This document shows, in pieces, positions 36,669 to 45,061 of a DNA stretch of 64,000 nucleotides. Source of the DNA: Argonema antarcticum A004/B2 (GTDB lineage: Bacteria; Cyanobacteriota; Cyanobacteriia; Cyanobacteriales; Aerosakkonemataceae); assembly GCF_023333585.1 (NCBI RefSeq), contig NZ_JAIQZN010000015.1, positions 1 to 64,000 on the forward strand. Reading direction: 5' to 3'. The translations under genes were made by a program, and so were the position numbers. Under the pieces are notes generated by a model. The model had not been told where the DNA came from, did no database searches, and saw only the letters and a program-made list of their open reading frames with translations. The stretch's first letter is position 1; each line of letters begins with the position of its first letter.

Positions 36669-37971
36669 GTGAACTACCTACACTGACCTTGCGGTACAGT
36701 GTAGGCTTCCCAACTCATTGGGGATTGCCTCAGACTTCGTAGATTTTTTACGTCCAGAAGTCTTTGGTCTTACATCCCCTCCTTGGGCAGAAGCGCTAGT
36801 TCCTAACGCCAAAAGTCGCAAACCTTCATTTTTTATATTGACCGCAGCATTGATGTCTCTATCGTGCTGCAATGAGCAGTGCGGACAATCTACAAACCTT
36901 ACACCCAAAGAGTTATAACCGTTTTGCAACATTGGGATTGGTAGTAGAGTTTCGCTACAAAGCTGAGATGAGGGAAAGAAACGATTTATTTCTTGATAAG
37001 TATGCCCAAATCTCTCAGCTTTATATTTCAGCATAGTCAGAAATATTCCCCATCCTTGGTCACTGATAGCTTTCGCCAGGTTAGGGTTCTTCACCATGTT
37101 TTTAACTGCCAAATCTTCCACACAAATTACTTGGTTTTTGTATGCTATTTTGCGAGATAGCTTGTGGAGAAAATCTTCACTAACTCTAGCTATTTTGCTA
37201 GATACTTTCGCCACTAAGCGTTTAGCTTTTTGGCGTTTATTAGATGTCTTATCCTTTTTTCTAGCTAGTTTTTTCTGTTTACGCTTTCTATTTTTCTCTA
37301 GTTTTGCTAATCGCTTCTTAGGTAGGTCATATTTTGAACCGTCAGAAGTGACTGCAAAATTCTTTAACCCAAGGTCAACACCAATAGCTTCATTAATAGC
37401 AACTACTGGTTCATCTTCTTGATTAAACAGAATAGAAGCGTAGTATCTACCATCGGCATTTTTGGATATAGTTACAGTTGTGAACTTGGCCGAGGGTAGT
37501 TCTCTGTGAAACACGGTTTTTATCATACCCAAATTACCAGGAAACTTAATCACAGAATCCTGTGGCATAAGTTTCACATTTTGAGGATACTGAATCGATT
37601 GTTTACCATGCTTGGATTTGAAGTTGGGATATTTAGCACGTCCTTCAAAGAAATTGACAAATGCACTGGAAAGATTGAACGTTACCCGTTGTAACACTTG
37701 GCTATAAGCAAGTCCTAACCATTCATATTCTTTCTTTAATCCTGGAAGCAACTTATCCATTGCCGCTTTAGAAAGCCCTTTTTCCGTTTCTCTATACGCA
37801 ACAGTAGTGGCGTTAAGCATATAATTCCACAACCATCGAGTATTACCAAAACATTGAGCCAGATAGGACTCTTGCTCATCAGTAGGATAAATTCTAACTT
37901 TGACTGCGCTATACATGGCATCGACCTTTACCGTGTTCACTTATTTGTGATAACACAAAAACTCACAGTTA
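36669..37971 (-). mobile_element. TnpB-only IS200/IS605-type element (IS1341 class)
   Basis: Right end: hairpin 36677-36705 (CCTACACTG and CAGTGTAGG arms) closed by GTGAACTAC (complement GTAGTTCAC) at 36669-36677. Probable left end: just inside a TTGAC pentamer on the minus strand (complement of 37972-37976), followed by a TTTGTG/CACAAA hairpin at 37944-37959. No TnpA is present, so movement would need one in trans. The left boundary is inferred from the hairpin and the pentamer; the right end is supported by the second copy at the window start. Confidence 0.65.
36678..37916 (-). CDS. tnpB: TnpB RNA-guided nuclease-family protein
   Basis: Cas12-like RuvC nuclease family associated with IS200/IS605 elements. 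The ATG at 37916 (MYSAVKVRIYPTDEQE) is preferred; a GTG at 37940 is upstream. All three RuvC acidic positions are present: GVDLGLKNFAV, VICVEDLAVKNM and HDRDINAAVNIKNEG. The zinc finger between the last two is abnormal. It has only one Cys in the first half (SSQLCSETLLPIP, usually CxxC), while CPHC is intact in the second half, so metal binding is probably lost. The stop codon sits in the terminal hairpin that should be part of the omega RNA. Activity is uncertain. Confidence 0.9.
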   Translation of the reverse strand: MYSAVKVRIYPTDEQESYLAQCFGNTRWLWNYMLNATTVAYRETEKGLSKAAMDKLLPGLKKEYEWLGLAYSQVLQRVTFNLSSAFVNFFEGRAKYPNFKSKHGKQSIQYPQNVKLMPQDSVIKFPGNLGMIKTVFHRELPSAKFTTVTISKNADGRYYASILFNQEDEPVVAINEAIGVDLGLKNFAVTSDGSKYDLPKKRLAKLEKNRKRKQKKLARKKDKTSNKRQKAKRLVAKVSSKIARVSEDFLHKLSRKIAYKNQVICVEDLAVKNMVKNPNLAKAISDQGWGIFLTMLKYKAERFGHTYQEINRFFPSSQLCSETLLPIPMLQNGYNSLGVRFVDCPHCSLQHDRDINAAVNIKNEGLRLLALGTSASAQGGDVRPKTSGRKKSTKSEAIPNELGSLHCTARSV

Positions 37972-38055
37972 GTCAAGATGTACGAATTGTTCGTTTCCTC
38001 CATGTTTTCCTTCCTCGCTTTCAGCATTGGTAGGAAAACTGTCGTCAACTCACGC

Positions 38056-38104
38056 GCAATTCATCTCACATCCTACCCTTCGGGTAGGATGTGAGATGAA
38101 TTGC
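38056..38104. repeat. Perfect 23-bp inverted repeat with 3-base loop
   Basis: GCAATTCATCTCACATCC... (38056-38078) and its exact complement (38082-38104) flank the loop TTC. There is no T-run, so a simple terminator is less likely than a palindromic mobile sequence or an RNA structure. It stands 84 bp outside the predicted left end of the TnpB element and 117 bp before the GTPase gene. Confidence 0.8.
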
Positions 38105-38221
38105 TGTTTAAGGTAAACTCGTCGCGATTCGAGTCAATATGACTAGGATCGAAGAAGTATCCCAGTGGCGATCGATTGACAAAGCTTTCGCCACCCCCTG
38201 TCGATCGCCGGAGGTTATCCT

Positions 38222-39769
38222 TTGACTTCAAAAATGCCCGATCCTCCTTCTGCTGAAAAGCATGAGCAAGCTAACTCCTCAAATACTCCAGATTTAGGGG
38301 AACTAGACAGCGCCATTTTCACCTTTGGCGATATTCAGGCAGAACTCAACTACAAACAAGCGCAAACTGCCCTGCGAGACATTGTAACCAACCTCGATCT
38401 GACGCCCCAAGAAAGAACAGGACTAGAACCAGCTATCGAGGAACTAGCGGTGATGCTGGACAAATTAGAACGATCGATCGTCCTGATTGCCGTCTTTGGT
38501 ATGGTAGGGCGGGGTAAATCGTCTTTGCTCAACGCCTTGGTGGGTGAAAAGGTATTTGAAACTGGCCCAATTCATGGCGTCACTCGAACCAGCCAACGGG
38601 TAAATTGGTGCTGTAGCCGAGAAGCAGTCGGTAATAACAATACCGAAGTGTTGCGAGTTTCCTTTTCTGCAAATGGTAATTCCCAGGTTGAATTAATCGA
38701 TACTCCCGGATTGGATGAGGTGGACGGCGAAACCCGCGCTGCATTAGCTCGCGACGTTGCCAAACAGGCCGATCTGATCCTGTTTATCATAGCTGGTGAC
38801 ATGACCAAAGTGGAACACGAAGCGCTTTCAGAACTGCGGAAAGCAGGTAAACCAATTTTGCTAGTATTCAACAAAATTGACCAGTATCCCGAAGTAGACC
38901 GGATGGCGATTTATGAGAAAATCCGAGATGACCGAGTGCGGGAATTGCTTTCGCCGGATGAGATTGTGATGGCAGCGGCTTCACCCCTTGTAGCGCAAGC
39001 ATTGCGTCGCTCCGACGGCAGTTTGGGAGTGCAGTTGAAACCTGGAACGCCCCAAGTAGAGGATCTCAAGCTGAAAATACTGGAAATTTTGCACCGAGAA
39101 GGTAAATCTTTGGTTGCGCTCAATTCCATGCTGTATGCGGATGAAGTGAACGAGCAGCTGGTGGGGCGCAAAATGGCGATTCGAGACAGCAGCGCCAATC
39201 GGATCGTTTGGAATGCGTCTATTACTAAAGCGGTTGCGATCGCACTCAATCCCGTCACTGCGCTTGACTTGCTCAGCGGTGCTGTAATTGACGTTGCCCT
39301 AATATTAACTCTGTCCAAGCTTTACGGCCTCCCCATGACGCAACAGGGAGCTGTATCTTTATTGCAAAAAATCGCCCTGTGTATGGGCAGCTTGAGTGCT
39401 AGCGAACTTGTCGCCACTCTGGGACTCAGTTCCCTCAAAAGCTTATTGGGTATAGCAGCACCAGCAACAGGCGGTGCATCTTTAGGTGCTTATGTATCCG
39501 TAGCATTAACGCAAGCAGGTGTAGCGGGTGTTTCTTCTTACGGAATCGGACAAGTAACTAAAGCTTATTTAGCTAATGGGGCTTCTTGGGGTGCCGATGG
39601 CCCAAAAGCAGTTGTGAACCGGATTTTAGCTTCCCTTGATGAAACTTCTATTCTCAACCGCCTCAAAGATGAATTGCGGGCAAAGCTGGATTTTCGAGAA
39701 GAGGTGCGGAATGTAGGTTACGGCGGCTTGCAGTCGGATGAAGTACAAGCCAGAAACCCGGTTTCTTAA
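38222..39769 (+). CDS. Era/dynamin-like GTPase with DUF697 domain
   Basis: A 515-residue GTPase. G1 GMVGRGKSS (about residue 93), G2 threonine in GVTRTSQ, G3 DTPGLDEVDG and G4 NKID (about 218) are clear. The C-terminal half (about 330-480) has several hydrophobic helices (KAVAIALNPVTALDLLSGAV, IALCMGSLSASELVATLGLS) typical of DUF697, suggesting membrane association. The start is TTG 38222 after GGAGG, or ATG 38234. The last 16-17 residues (YGGLQSDEVQARNPVS) are encoded by a miniature transposon (39719-39814), so the native C-terminus was replaced. A role in membrane remodelling or stress is inference. Confidence 0.85.
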   Translation: MTSKMPDPPSAEKHEQANSSNTPDLGELDSAIFTFGDIQAELNYKQAQTALRDIVTNLDLTPQERTGLEPAIEELAVMLDKLERSIVLIAVFGMVGRGKSSLLNALVGEKVFETGPIHGVTRTSQRVNWCCSREAVGNNNTEVLRVSFSANGNSQVELIDTPGLDEVDGETRAALARDVAKQADLILFIIAGDMTKVEHEALSELRKAGKPILLVFNKIDQYPEVDRMAIYEKIRDDRVRELLSPDEIVMAAASPLVAQALRRSDGSLGVQLKPGTPQVEDLKLKILEILHREGKSLVALNSMLYADEVNEQLVGRKMAIRDSSANRIVWNASITKAVAIALNPVTALDLLSGAVIDVALILTLSKLYGLPMTQQGAVSLLQKIALCMGSLSASELVATLGLSSLKSLLGIAAPATGGASLGAYVSVALTQAGVAGVSSYGIGQVTKAYLANGASWGADGPKAVVNRILASLDETSILNRLKDELRAKLDFREEVRNVGYGGLQSDEVQARNPVS

Positions 39770-39814
39770 AGAAACCGGGTTTCTATGTACCTCACCGATC
39801 CGAACGGCGCTGTA
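39719..39814. mobile_element. 96-bp miniature element (MITE), IS630-like ends, overlapping a gene end
   Basis: Terminal inverted repeats TACGGCGGCTTGCAGTCGGA and TACAGCGCCGTTCGGATCGG (complement of the right end) flank a GAAACCCGG / CCGGGTTTC stem, with TA at both edges. Related copies occur at 48408-48490, 62981-63045 and 53095-53160, and a longer relative at 58422-58570. CAGCGG-type ends and TA flanks suit IS630/Tc1-type mobilisation (inference). Confidence 0.75.
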
Positions 39815-39846
39815 AATACCGAAACTCTTCTACCCAGTCACCAGTC

Positions 39847-40006
39847 ATATCATGTCCGGTGGCATCGGTTGTCTAAAAAAAATAACTCTCTTATCTGTGT
39901 TCATCTGTGTTCATCTGTCTTCATCTGTGGTAAAAATTTAACCCTGGATTCAAACAGACAATTTCTCGCATCACGCTTACGCTACCGATACAACCGGACA
40001 TGATAT
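39847..40006 (+). mobile_element. 160-bp MITE, copy 1, with 8-bp target duplication
   Basis: Ends are inverted repeats (ATATCATGTCCGGTGGCATC and, on the other strand, ATATCATGTCCGGTTGTATC). The element is flanked by direct repeats CACCAGTC at 39839-39846 and 40007-40014, a clean target-site duplication. It contains tandem TTCATCTGTG units and encodes nothing. A near-identical copy of the same length lies inverted at 63165-63324. Confidence 0.85.
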
Positions 40007-40077
40007 CACCAGTCAAGAGTCCCCAAAAATTCGTGGTGTGACATTTGAGGGTGCGGAATATAGGTTTAACTCAGAAT

Positions 40078-40641
40078 TTAGCCATTCCTATCTTCTGGGT
40101 AAATTTGAATGCCAAGCACATCTGCGGACATCTGGCGGATTAGATCGCCGTAGGAAGATATCTGGTTTTCTAGAGAAAGACAAGGCGGTGAAGAAGAAGG
40201 AGACAGCCACAATTGGTCGAATTCTGTCCATACATGGCGTAACTCCGGGTTAATGGCGCTGTCGGCTAAGATTGCGATCGCAACTTGGTGTATACCTAAG
40301 ATCTCTTTTAAACTACCGCGCAGGTAAATTTTATCAGTCGTCACTGCCGCATCTAAGGTCAACCTGCCAGAAATTATGTCTCGGAGAGTTTCGGCTTCGC
40401 TGCGAAAATTGACTGACTCCAGTACCACCGGATATTCGCTCTCAATCTGGAGTTGTTCTCCACCATCAGCCCGCAGTCGCAACTGTATCCCATCTAAGTC
40501 GATCGCAGCCGTTTTTTCCGAAACTGTTTGCACCAAGGCTTCCCAGGTGGAACCTCCTTGGATTCGCAGGGTTTCTACCAGCCGGTGCAGCCATTGAGCT
40601 AACTGGGCGTGGCGTTCTAACGATTGATTTTGCATCACCAA
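40078..40641 (-). CDS. Hypothetical protein, last gene of the prenyl block
   Basis: The 187-residue soluble protein has a central alpha/beta portion (QLRLRADGGEQLQIESEYPV, DAAVTTDKIYLRGSLKEIL). An 'acyl/sterol-carrier-like' fold is only a guess; no family was recognised with confidence. It lies 36 bp downstream of the CrtC/AttH-like gene on the same strand, so it is probably the last cistron of the four-gene unit that starts with the polyprenyl synthetase. The DNA downstream contains the 160-bp MITE. Confidence 0.55.
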   Translation of the reverse strand: MVMQNQSLERHAQLAQWLHRLVETLRIQGGSTWEALVQTVSEKTAAIDLDGIQLRLRADGGEQLQIESEYPVVLESVNFRSEAETLRDIISGRLTLDAAVTTDKIYLRGSLKEILGIHQVAIAILADSAINPELRHVWTEFDQLWLSPSSSPPCLSLENQISSYGDLIRQMSADVLGIQIYPEDRNG

Positions 40642-40677
40642 TTCATCATGTTGGGGCGAATTTTTTGGGGACAGCTA

Positions 40678-41745
40678 TTACAGCACATATTCTCCATAAA
40701 GTAATCCCTTTGCGCGCAGAGTTTCTCCTCCGAGAAAAAGATTAATTTCAACAGTGCCTGTTACTTCCTCAATGAAAGTATATTGACGGTTTTGATTATC
40801 AGGTACTACTAACTCCATTGCCGTCTCAAAATTGACATTGAGTAACAATCGATCGCCTCGATCGTCAGCTTCTACCTGCAAGGTTTTAGGGACTTTTAAA
40901 GTGCGATCGGCAAACAGCGAAGCCATAATTCCAGGGAGACGCACTGGCATAACTGGAGAGGGTGACCACTGCCAATTAACAACTAAGGTAGAACCGAGAA
41001 AAATTTTGTGTAAATCGTTATCGAGATATACAAAAATATACGGTAATGCTTTGACAGAATGGTTTTTGTTGGTACGTTGGTCTAATACTAAAGTAAGTTG
41101 CCTGCCGTCATCGCAAACGGCAAAAGCGACAAACCATTCCCAACCGATATCTTCACCCCAACGAAAACGACCAAAGTTGCGATCGTGATAGGCAAACCAA
41201 TCGCGATCGATACTAAAGTTTTGCCCGCCTACAGATAACTCTCCAATTACTTGTAAACCTGGCACTAAGCCCCAACCGATGAAACCGCTGCCAAAAGGCG
41301 AATCCTCCGTCACCAAAAGGGGCGTGGCTTTCGCCTCTCCTTGGCAACGTATAGATAACTGCATCCTTTCATCTTGGACTTGCAGTGTCGAGTGCTTGCC
41401 ATCGATTTCCAGCAATACCCCGTTTCCCTGGATGCAAAACGGGTTTCGACGCACCATGTCGGGTTGCCATTCCAAGCTAAAAGCAGTGCCAAAGGTTGCC
41501 ATAGGGGCGTCCCCCCGGTACTCTGGAGCTATGTATTCGCTGGCTAAGTTTACCAGGAAGCTTACTTGAATCTCTCCCTGTTCTGGTTTGCCCATCAGGT
41601 TCATGTTGACCAGTATCCGTATTTTTCCCCGTCTATCCAAGAGAACTAAGTGATACCAATCTTTCCAATCGATGGGGCAGGTGGGGTCATCGAAGGGGAT
41701 GCGTAGGGCTTCAACGCGGGCGAGGAGTTGTTCGTCGATCGTCAT
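40678..41745 (-). CDS. CrtC/AttH-like lipocalin-fold enzyme (predicted hydratase or cyclase)
   Basis: The chosen start is ATG 41745 (MTIDEQLLARVEALRIPFDD), giving 355 residues; the longer open frame upstream overlaps the previous gene out of frame. The sequence pattern (WYHLVLLDRRGKIRILVNMN, FSIDRDWFAYHDRNFGRFRW, GEDIGWEWFVAFAVCDDGRQ) resembles the AttH / hydroxyneurosporene synthase (CrtC) superfamily, double lipocalin-like domains acting on isoprenoids. The D-W-x5-H-D-x-N-x-G motif is typical. The ATG overlaps the preceding TGA as ATGA, indicating translational coupling. With a polyprenyl synthetase two genes upstream, an isoprenoid substrate is likely (inference). Confidence 0.72.
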   Translation of the reverse strand: MTIDEQLLARVEALRIPFDDPTCPIDWKDWYHLVLLDRRGKIRILVNMNLMGKPEQGEIQVSFLVNLASEYIAPEYRGDAPMATFGTAFSLEWQPDMVRRNPFCIQGNGVLLEIDGKHSTLQVQDERMQLSIRCQGEAKATPLLVTEDSPFGSGFIGWGLVPGLQVIGELSVGGQNFSIDRDWFAYHDRNFGRFRWGEDIGWEWFVAFAVCDDGRQLTLVLDQRTNKNHSVKALPYIFVYLDNDLHKIFLGSTLVVNWQWSPSPVMPVRLPGIMASLFADRTLKVPKTLQVEADDRGDRLLLNVNFETAMELVVPDNQNRQYTFIEEVTGTVEINLFLGGETLRAKGLLYGEYVL

Positions 41746-43283
41746 CGCTGTAGCGATCCCCCTTCTTGGAAAACATCGTTGAGTATCGTCTCTTGGGAAG
41801 GCGTTGGGAGGGGAGAGGGTAGGCTTTTGCTTTCTGCGATCGCGTTCAAAGTAGCCGCAATTCTCGGCGATACCAAGGCGAGTCCCAGAATAACGCAACC
41901 AAACCAGCGTTCTGCATCCATACCCAAGGATGCTACGAAAGCATCTGTTGCGGTGTCCGATACCGAGAGTTCAGTATACCTCTGACCTACATTTGAGTCT
42001 GTTGGCATCAAACTCCACATCCATTGTTCGCCCAACTCAAGCCAACCACTTTGCTCTGGGACAGAGCCAACAGAACTACGATAAGCAGATGCTGCTTGCT
42101 GACTAATAGCTAACCAACGAGGAAGTTGAGCAGCCGCGAAAGCGAGTACACCATTGTTTAAAAAATGGGTGGGTTTTAACTGAGCCAGTAATTGGCTACC
42201 TGTTTGGGTGCGAGCGTATTCGTCACCTTTTTGGGACAGCAGGAGTAACAATTCTACTACTAGCCAACGAGCCGGGAATATATCCAAACCTGGTAGTGCG
42301 GTAAGCAGACTTTTGGTTGCAACGGTTGTGCGATCGATCTCTAACTCAAACACTTCGCCAGAGGCGAAATCTTTCATTTTGGTAGCAATTTGAGGCGAGA
42401 TTTGCGCCAGTCCCAAGAGGATGCCCGCCAACCAGCGATCGGTAGAGCCGCCTAGCTTTAAGATAAAGCTTTTTGCTAATAAAAGAGGAACATACATTTC
42501 CCCTTTTTTCGGCGCAGCTTCCACATTGGACGGAACCAGCTTTAACAGCCATTGCTCCCAAAGATACAGCAAACTATAACCGCCTAAAATTGTGTTCTCG
42601 CTTTTAAGGTTATCCGCAATCCAGTTGGGAATTTGAGCGGCTCTAAAGGCGATAACTCCATTCTTAAAAAAGCGCGTTAGCTTGAGTTGATTTAGTAACT
42701 GCTGACCCGGTTCAGTTTGGCCGTATTCCTCTCCTTTTTGACACAAAATCACTAAAATTTCAGCCACTAGCCAACGAGATGGAATTTTATCTAGATCCAT
42801 CAAACCTGACAACAAATCAAAGGTTGCGTCTGTTGTTCGATCTACAGCATTCGACAACCTGTTTCCCTCTGGGGAAGTAAAGGGCAAAGTAACTGGCAAG
42901 GAAACTTCCACAACTTGAGATTTATCTTTTTCCGGTTCTGGTAATAAAATCTCCAGCTCGATAGCAATACCTTCTTCCTGAATTCCCGGAAAGCGTAACC
43001 AACTCTTAATTATCTCTCCAGGTTGGAGTAGAAAAGGAATTGAGAGTTTAATTTTTTGGCTAAGTTTGCTCTCCCTATCTAGATAAAGGTAAGGGGGAGA
43101 AATACTGCTAGATACGGAGATAATGTTGCCGTTATCTACTATCCAATCATCTAGGGTAGGACGGAACAATAGGGCTTCACCTATCTGGCTATAAAGTAAC
43201 AGGTTCACAACCAAGATTGAACCTGGATAAACTTTAATTTTTAGGTGAGTAGAATTGTCTAAACTTAAGGTAATTTCACTCAT
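41742..43283 (-). CDS. Unknown protein with two tandem homologous domains
   Basis: I do not recognise this 513-residue protein. Residues 1-140 look like a beta-sandwich (ILVVNLLLYSQIGEALLFRP, LLQPGEIIKSWLRFPG). Two helical domains follow and are clearly duplicated: IPSRWLVAEILVILCQKGEE in the first (about 165-235) and FPARWLVVELLLLLSQKGDE in the second (about 340-410). They share FFKNGVIAFRAAQIPNWIA / FLNNGVLAFAAAQLPRWLA. Each copy is followed by a long hydrophobic helix and a DRWLAGILLGLAQISPQIA / ERWFGCVILGLALVSPRIA block. It lies 19 bp after the polyprenyl synthetase gene and overlaps the next by four bases, so it belongs to that operon. A scaffold or cofactor-free enzyme are both possible. 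Confidence 0.7.
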   Translation of the reverse strand: MSEITLSLDNSTHLKIKVYPGSILVVNLLLYSQIGEALLFRPTLDDWIVDNGNIISVSSSISPPYLYLDRESKLSQKIKLSIPFLLQPGEIIKSWLRFPGIQEEGIAIELEILLPEPEKDKSQVVEVSLPVTLPFTSPEGNRLSNAVDRTTDATFDLLSGLMDLDKIPSRWLVAEILVILCQKGEEYGQTEPGQQLLNQLKLTRFFKNGVIAFRAAQIPNWIADNLKSENTILGGYSLLYLWEQWLLKLVPSNVEAAPKKGEMYVPLLLAKSFILKLGGSTDRWLAGILLGLAQISPQIATKMKDFASGEVFELEIDRTTVATKSLLTALPGLDIFPARWLVVELLLLLSQKGDEYARTQTGSQLLAQLKPTHFLNNGVLAFAAAQLPRWLAISQQAASAYRSSVGSVPEQSGWLELGEQWMWSLMPTDSNVGQRYTELSVSDTATDAFVASLGMDAERWFGCVILGLALVSPRIAATLNAIAESKSLPSPLPTPSQETILNDVFQEGGSLQR

Positions 43284-43301
43284 TGATTTTTATGTACAAA
43301 T

Positions 43302-44879
43302 TCACACATTTCTATAAATCACATAATTGATTAGTTCTTTGAGAACTCGACGATCGTGGATGGAGCATCCCCATTTTTCTTCTAACCGTAGCGGAGTTTC
43401 TGGTTGAAGAAAATCTAAGCTTTCAAAAATTTCGGCTGCTTGGTTTGCCAGCGATCGGGCCACTTTCCAGCCGTGTTCGATGCTACCGCAACGCTGCATT
43501 TGATCCATAATAAAAGCGAGTTGATCGGGAGTTTTTTTCTCGCGTGGTAAGGCGAGAATTTCCAGAATCTTTTCAGACTGATCTCCACTATGTGCCAATA
43601 CATGATTCAGCATTAAGGTGCGTTTGCCTTCGTAAATATCGCCGCCAATTTCCTTACCATATGATTCAAGTTGACCTTGTAGATTCAACAAATCGTCTTG
43701 GATCTGAAACGCAATTCCCAGAATCATCCCAAATCGGCTTATGCCTGCCAACTCTTTAACCAGATCGCGATCGCTTGCTGATGGATATCCGACGATTAAA
43801 CCAATTCGACATGGAGTAATAAACGAATACCAGCAGGTTTTTTTTACGCACATCTTAAAATAATCTTGGTCGGTTAGATTTGAGGTATTGGTAGCAACCC
43901 AATCTAGTTCCATTGCCTGTCCTTCGACAGATTGCTGCGCCATAAACTCGATTTCTTGCAAAACTTTGAGCGCTTTGGCAACTCCGATAACTGACAAATT
44001 TTCTAACAATAAACCTACTGCCAAGACGTTCGTTGCATCGCCTACATTAATGGCGCGAGGAATTCCAATCATTTGGTGTAAAGTCCCCTTACCCCGCCGA
44101 GATTCAGAACCATCTTCTATGTCATCGTGAATCAGAAAAGCATTGTGATAAAGTTCTAGAGCAGATGCCGATGTCAAGGCATCGTGTCCCATTCCTCCAA
44201 CTGCCCTAGCCATACTAATACACATAGTTGGTCGCAGCATCTTGCCAGAGCGGAAGGGGTAATCTATTAATAAGTCATACAAGGGTTTATAGGAACCTGT
44301 AATGTTACTTTTAGTTTCAACAAATTCTAGGATTTTTTTTACTACTGCTAATCGGCATTCTTGTACTGCTTCATTGATAATTTTTCGATCGTACATTAAC
44401 TGTTCTTGGACACCGTTTGTAGCTTCCCCAACCTTATGGTTTTCTAGGGTTTCTCCATTTAATAGATTTGTAGGGATGTTGCTACGAGACGCGATCGCAA
44501 CTCCCCCCTGAGAAGCTAATGGCGTTGAGTTAATGCTTTGGGCAAACACAGGTAGTGTTGTGGGGTAATTCTCTGAGTATTTGTTGCTGTTTATCTTATT
44601 ACCATTTAGCTTATTTCCATTTTTTTCAAAAGCAGGGCTAGAAGCAGGCTGCTCCAACTGCTGGTAGCTTAGAGATTTATTTTCACTACTGTTGCCAATA
44701 TTGACTTCTACAGCTAGTAATGATTGATTTTCTTGTTGTTCATTTGGGAGCGCAGTGAAAATTTTAATAACTTCCTGTTGTGCAAGTTCTTTTGGTTGAC
44801 TTACTGTCTCGCGATTAGAAGAATTTACTAACAAAACCAAGAAACAAAAACATACCACAAATAAGAAAATTGCAAACAT
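43302..44879 (-). CDS. Polyprenyl synthetase with N-terminal membrane anchor
   Basis: The protein has a membrane helix at residues 2-20 (FAIFLFVVCFCFLVLLVNSS), a low-complexity linker of about 170 residues, and a trans-prenyltransferase domain (about 190-525). Substrate-binding motifs: FLIHDDIEDGSESRRGKGTL (first Asp-rich motif, complete) and FQIQDDLLNLQG, where the last Asp of DDxxD is Asn. LRPTMCISMARAVGGMGHD and GDIYEGKRTLMLNHVLA are also family features. It would condense isopentenyl diphosphate to farnesyl/geranylgeranyl or longer chains at a membrane. Free GGPP synthase (crtE) lacks such an anchor. First gene of a four-gene operon. Confidence 0.88.
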   Translation of the reverse strand: MFAIFLFVVCFCFLVLLVNSSNRETVSQPKELAQQEVIKIFTALPNEQQENQSLLAVEVNIGNSSENKSLSYQQLEQPASSPAFEKNGNKLNGNKINSNKYSENYPTTLPVFAQSINSTPLASQGGVAIASRSNIPTNLLNGETLENHKVGEATNGVQEQLMYDRKIINEAVQECRLAVVKKILEFVETKSNITGSYKPLYDLLIDYPFRSGKMLRPTMCISMARAVGGMGHDALTSASALELYHNAFLIHDDIEDGSESRRGKGTLHQMIGIPRAINVGDATNVLAVGLLLENLSVIGVAKALKVLQEIEFMAQQSVEGQAMELDWVATNTSNLTDQDYFKMCVKKTCWYSFITPCRIGLIVGYPSASDRDLVKELAGISRFGMILGIAFQIQDDLLNLQGQLESYGKEIGGDIYEGKRTLMLNHVLAHSGDQSEKILEILALPREKKTPDQLAFIMDQMQRCGSIEHGWKVARSLANQAAEIFESLDFLQPETPLRLEEKWGCSIHDRRVLKELINYVIYRNV

Positions 44880-45061
44880 TAAATTTCTCTATTCCTGAAA
44901 ACGTTTAAGTCATTAGATACCAAGCGAGTCAGAGTTTTGTAGCTGCTCTTCAAAACTGGTTTAGGTGGGGCTTATTGACAAGATTAACCCTATTTCTATA
45001 CTACAACTTATCTCAATCCCCACCCAAGTTAGCTTTTGACGCGGTTGTCATCTAGTCAGGG

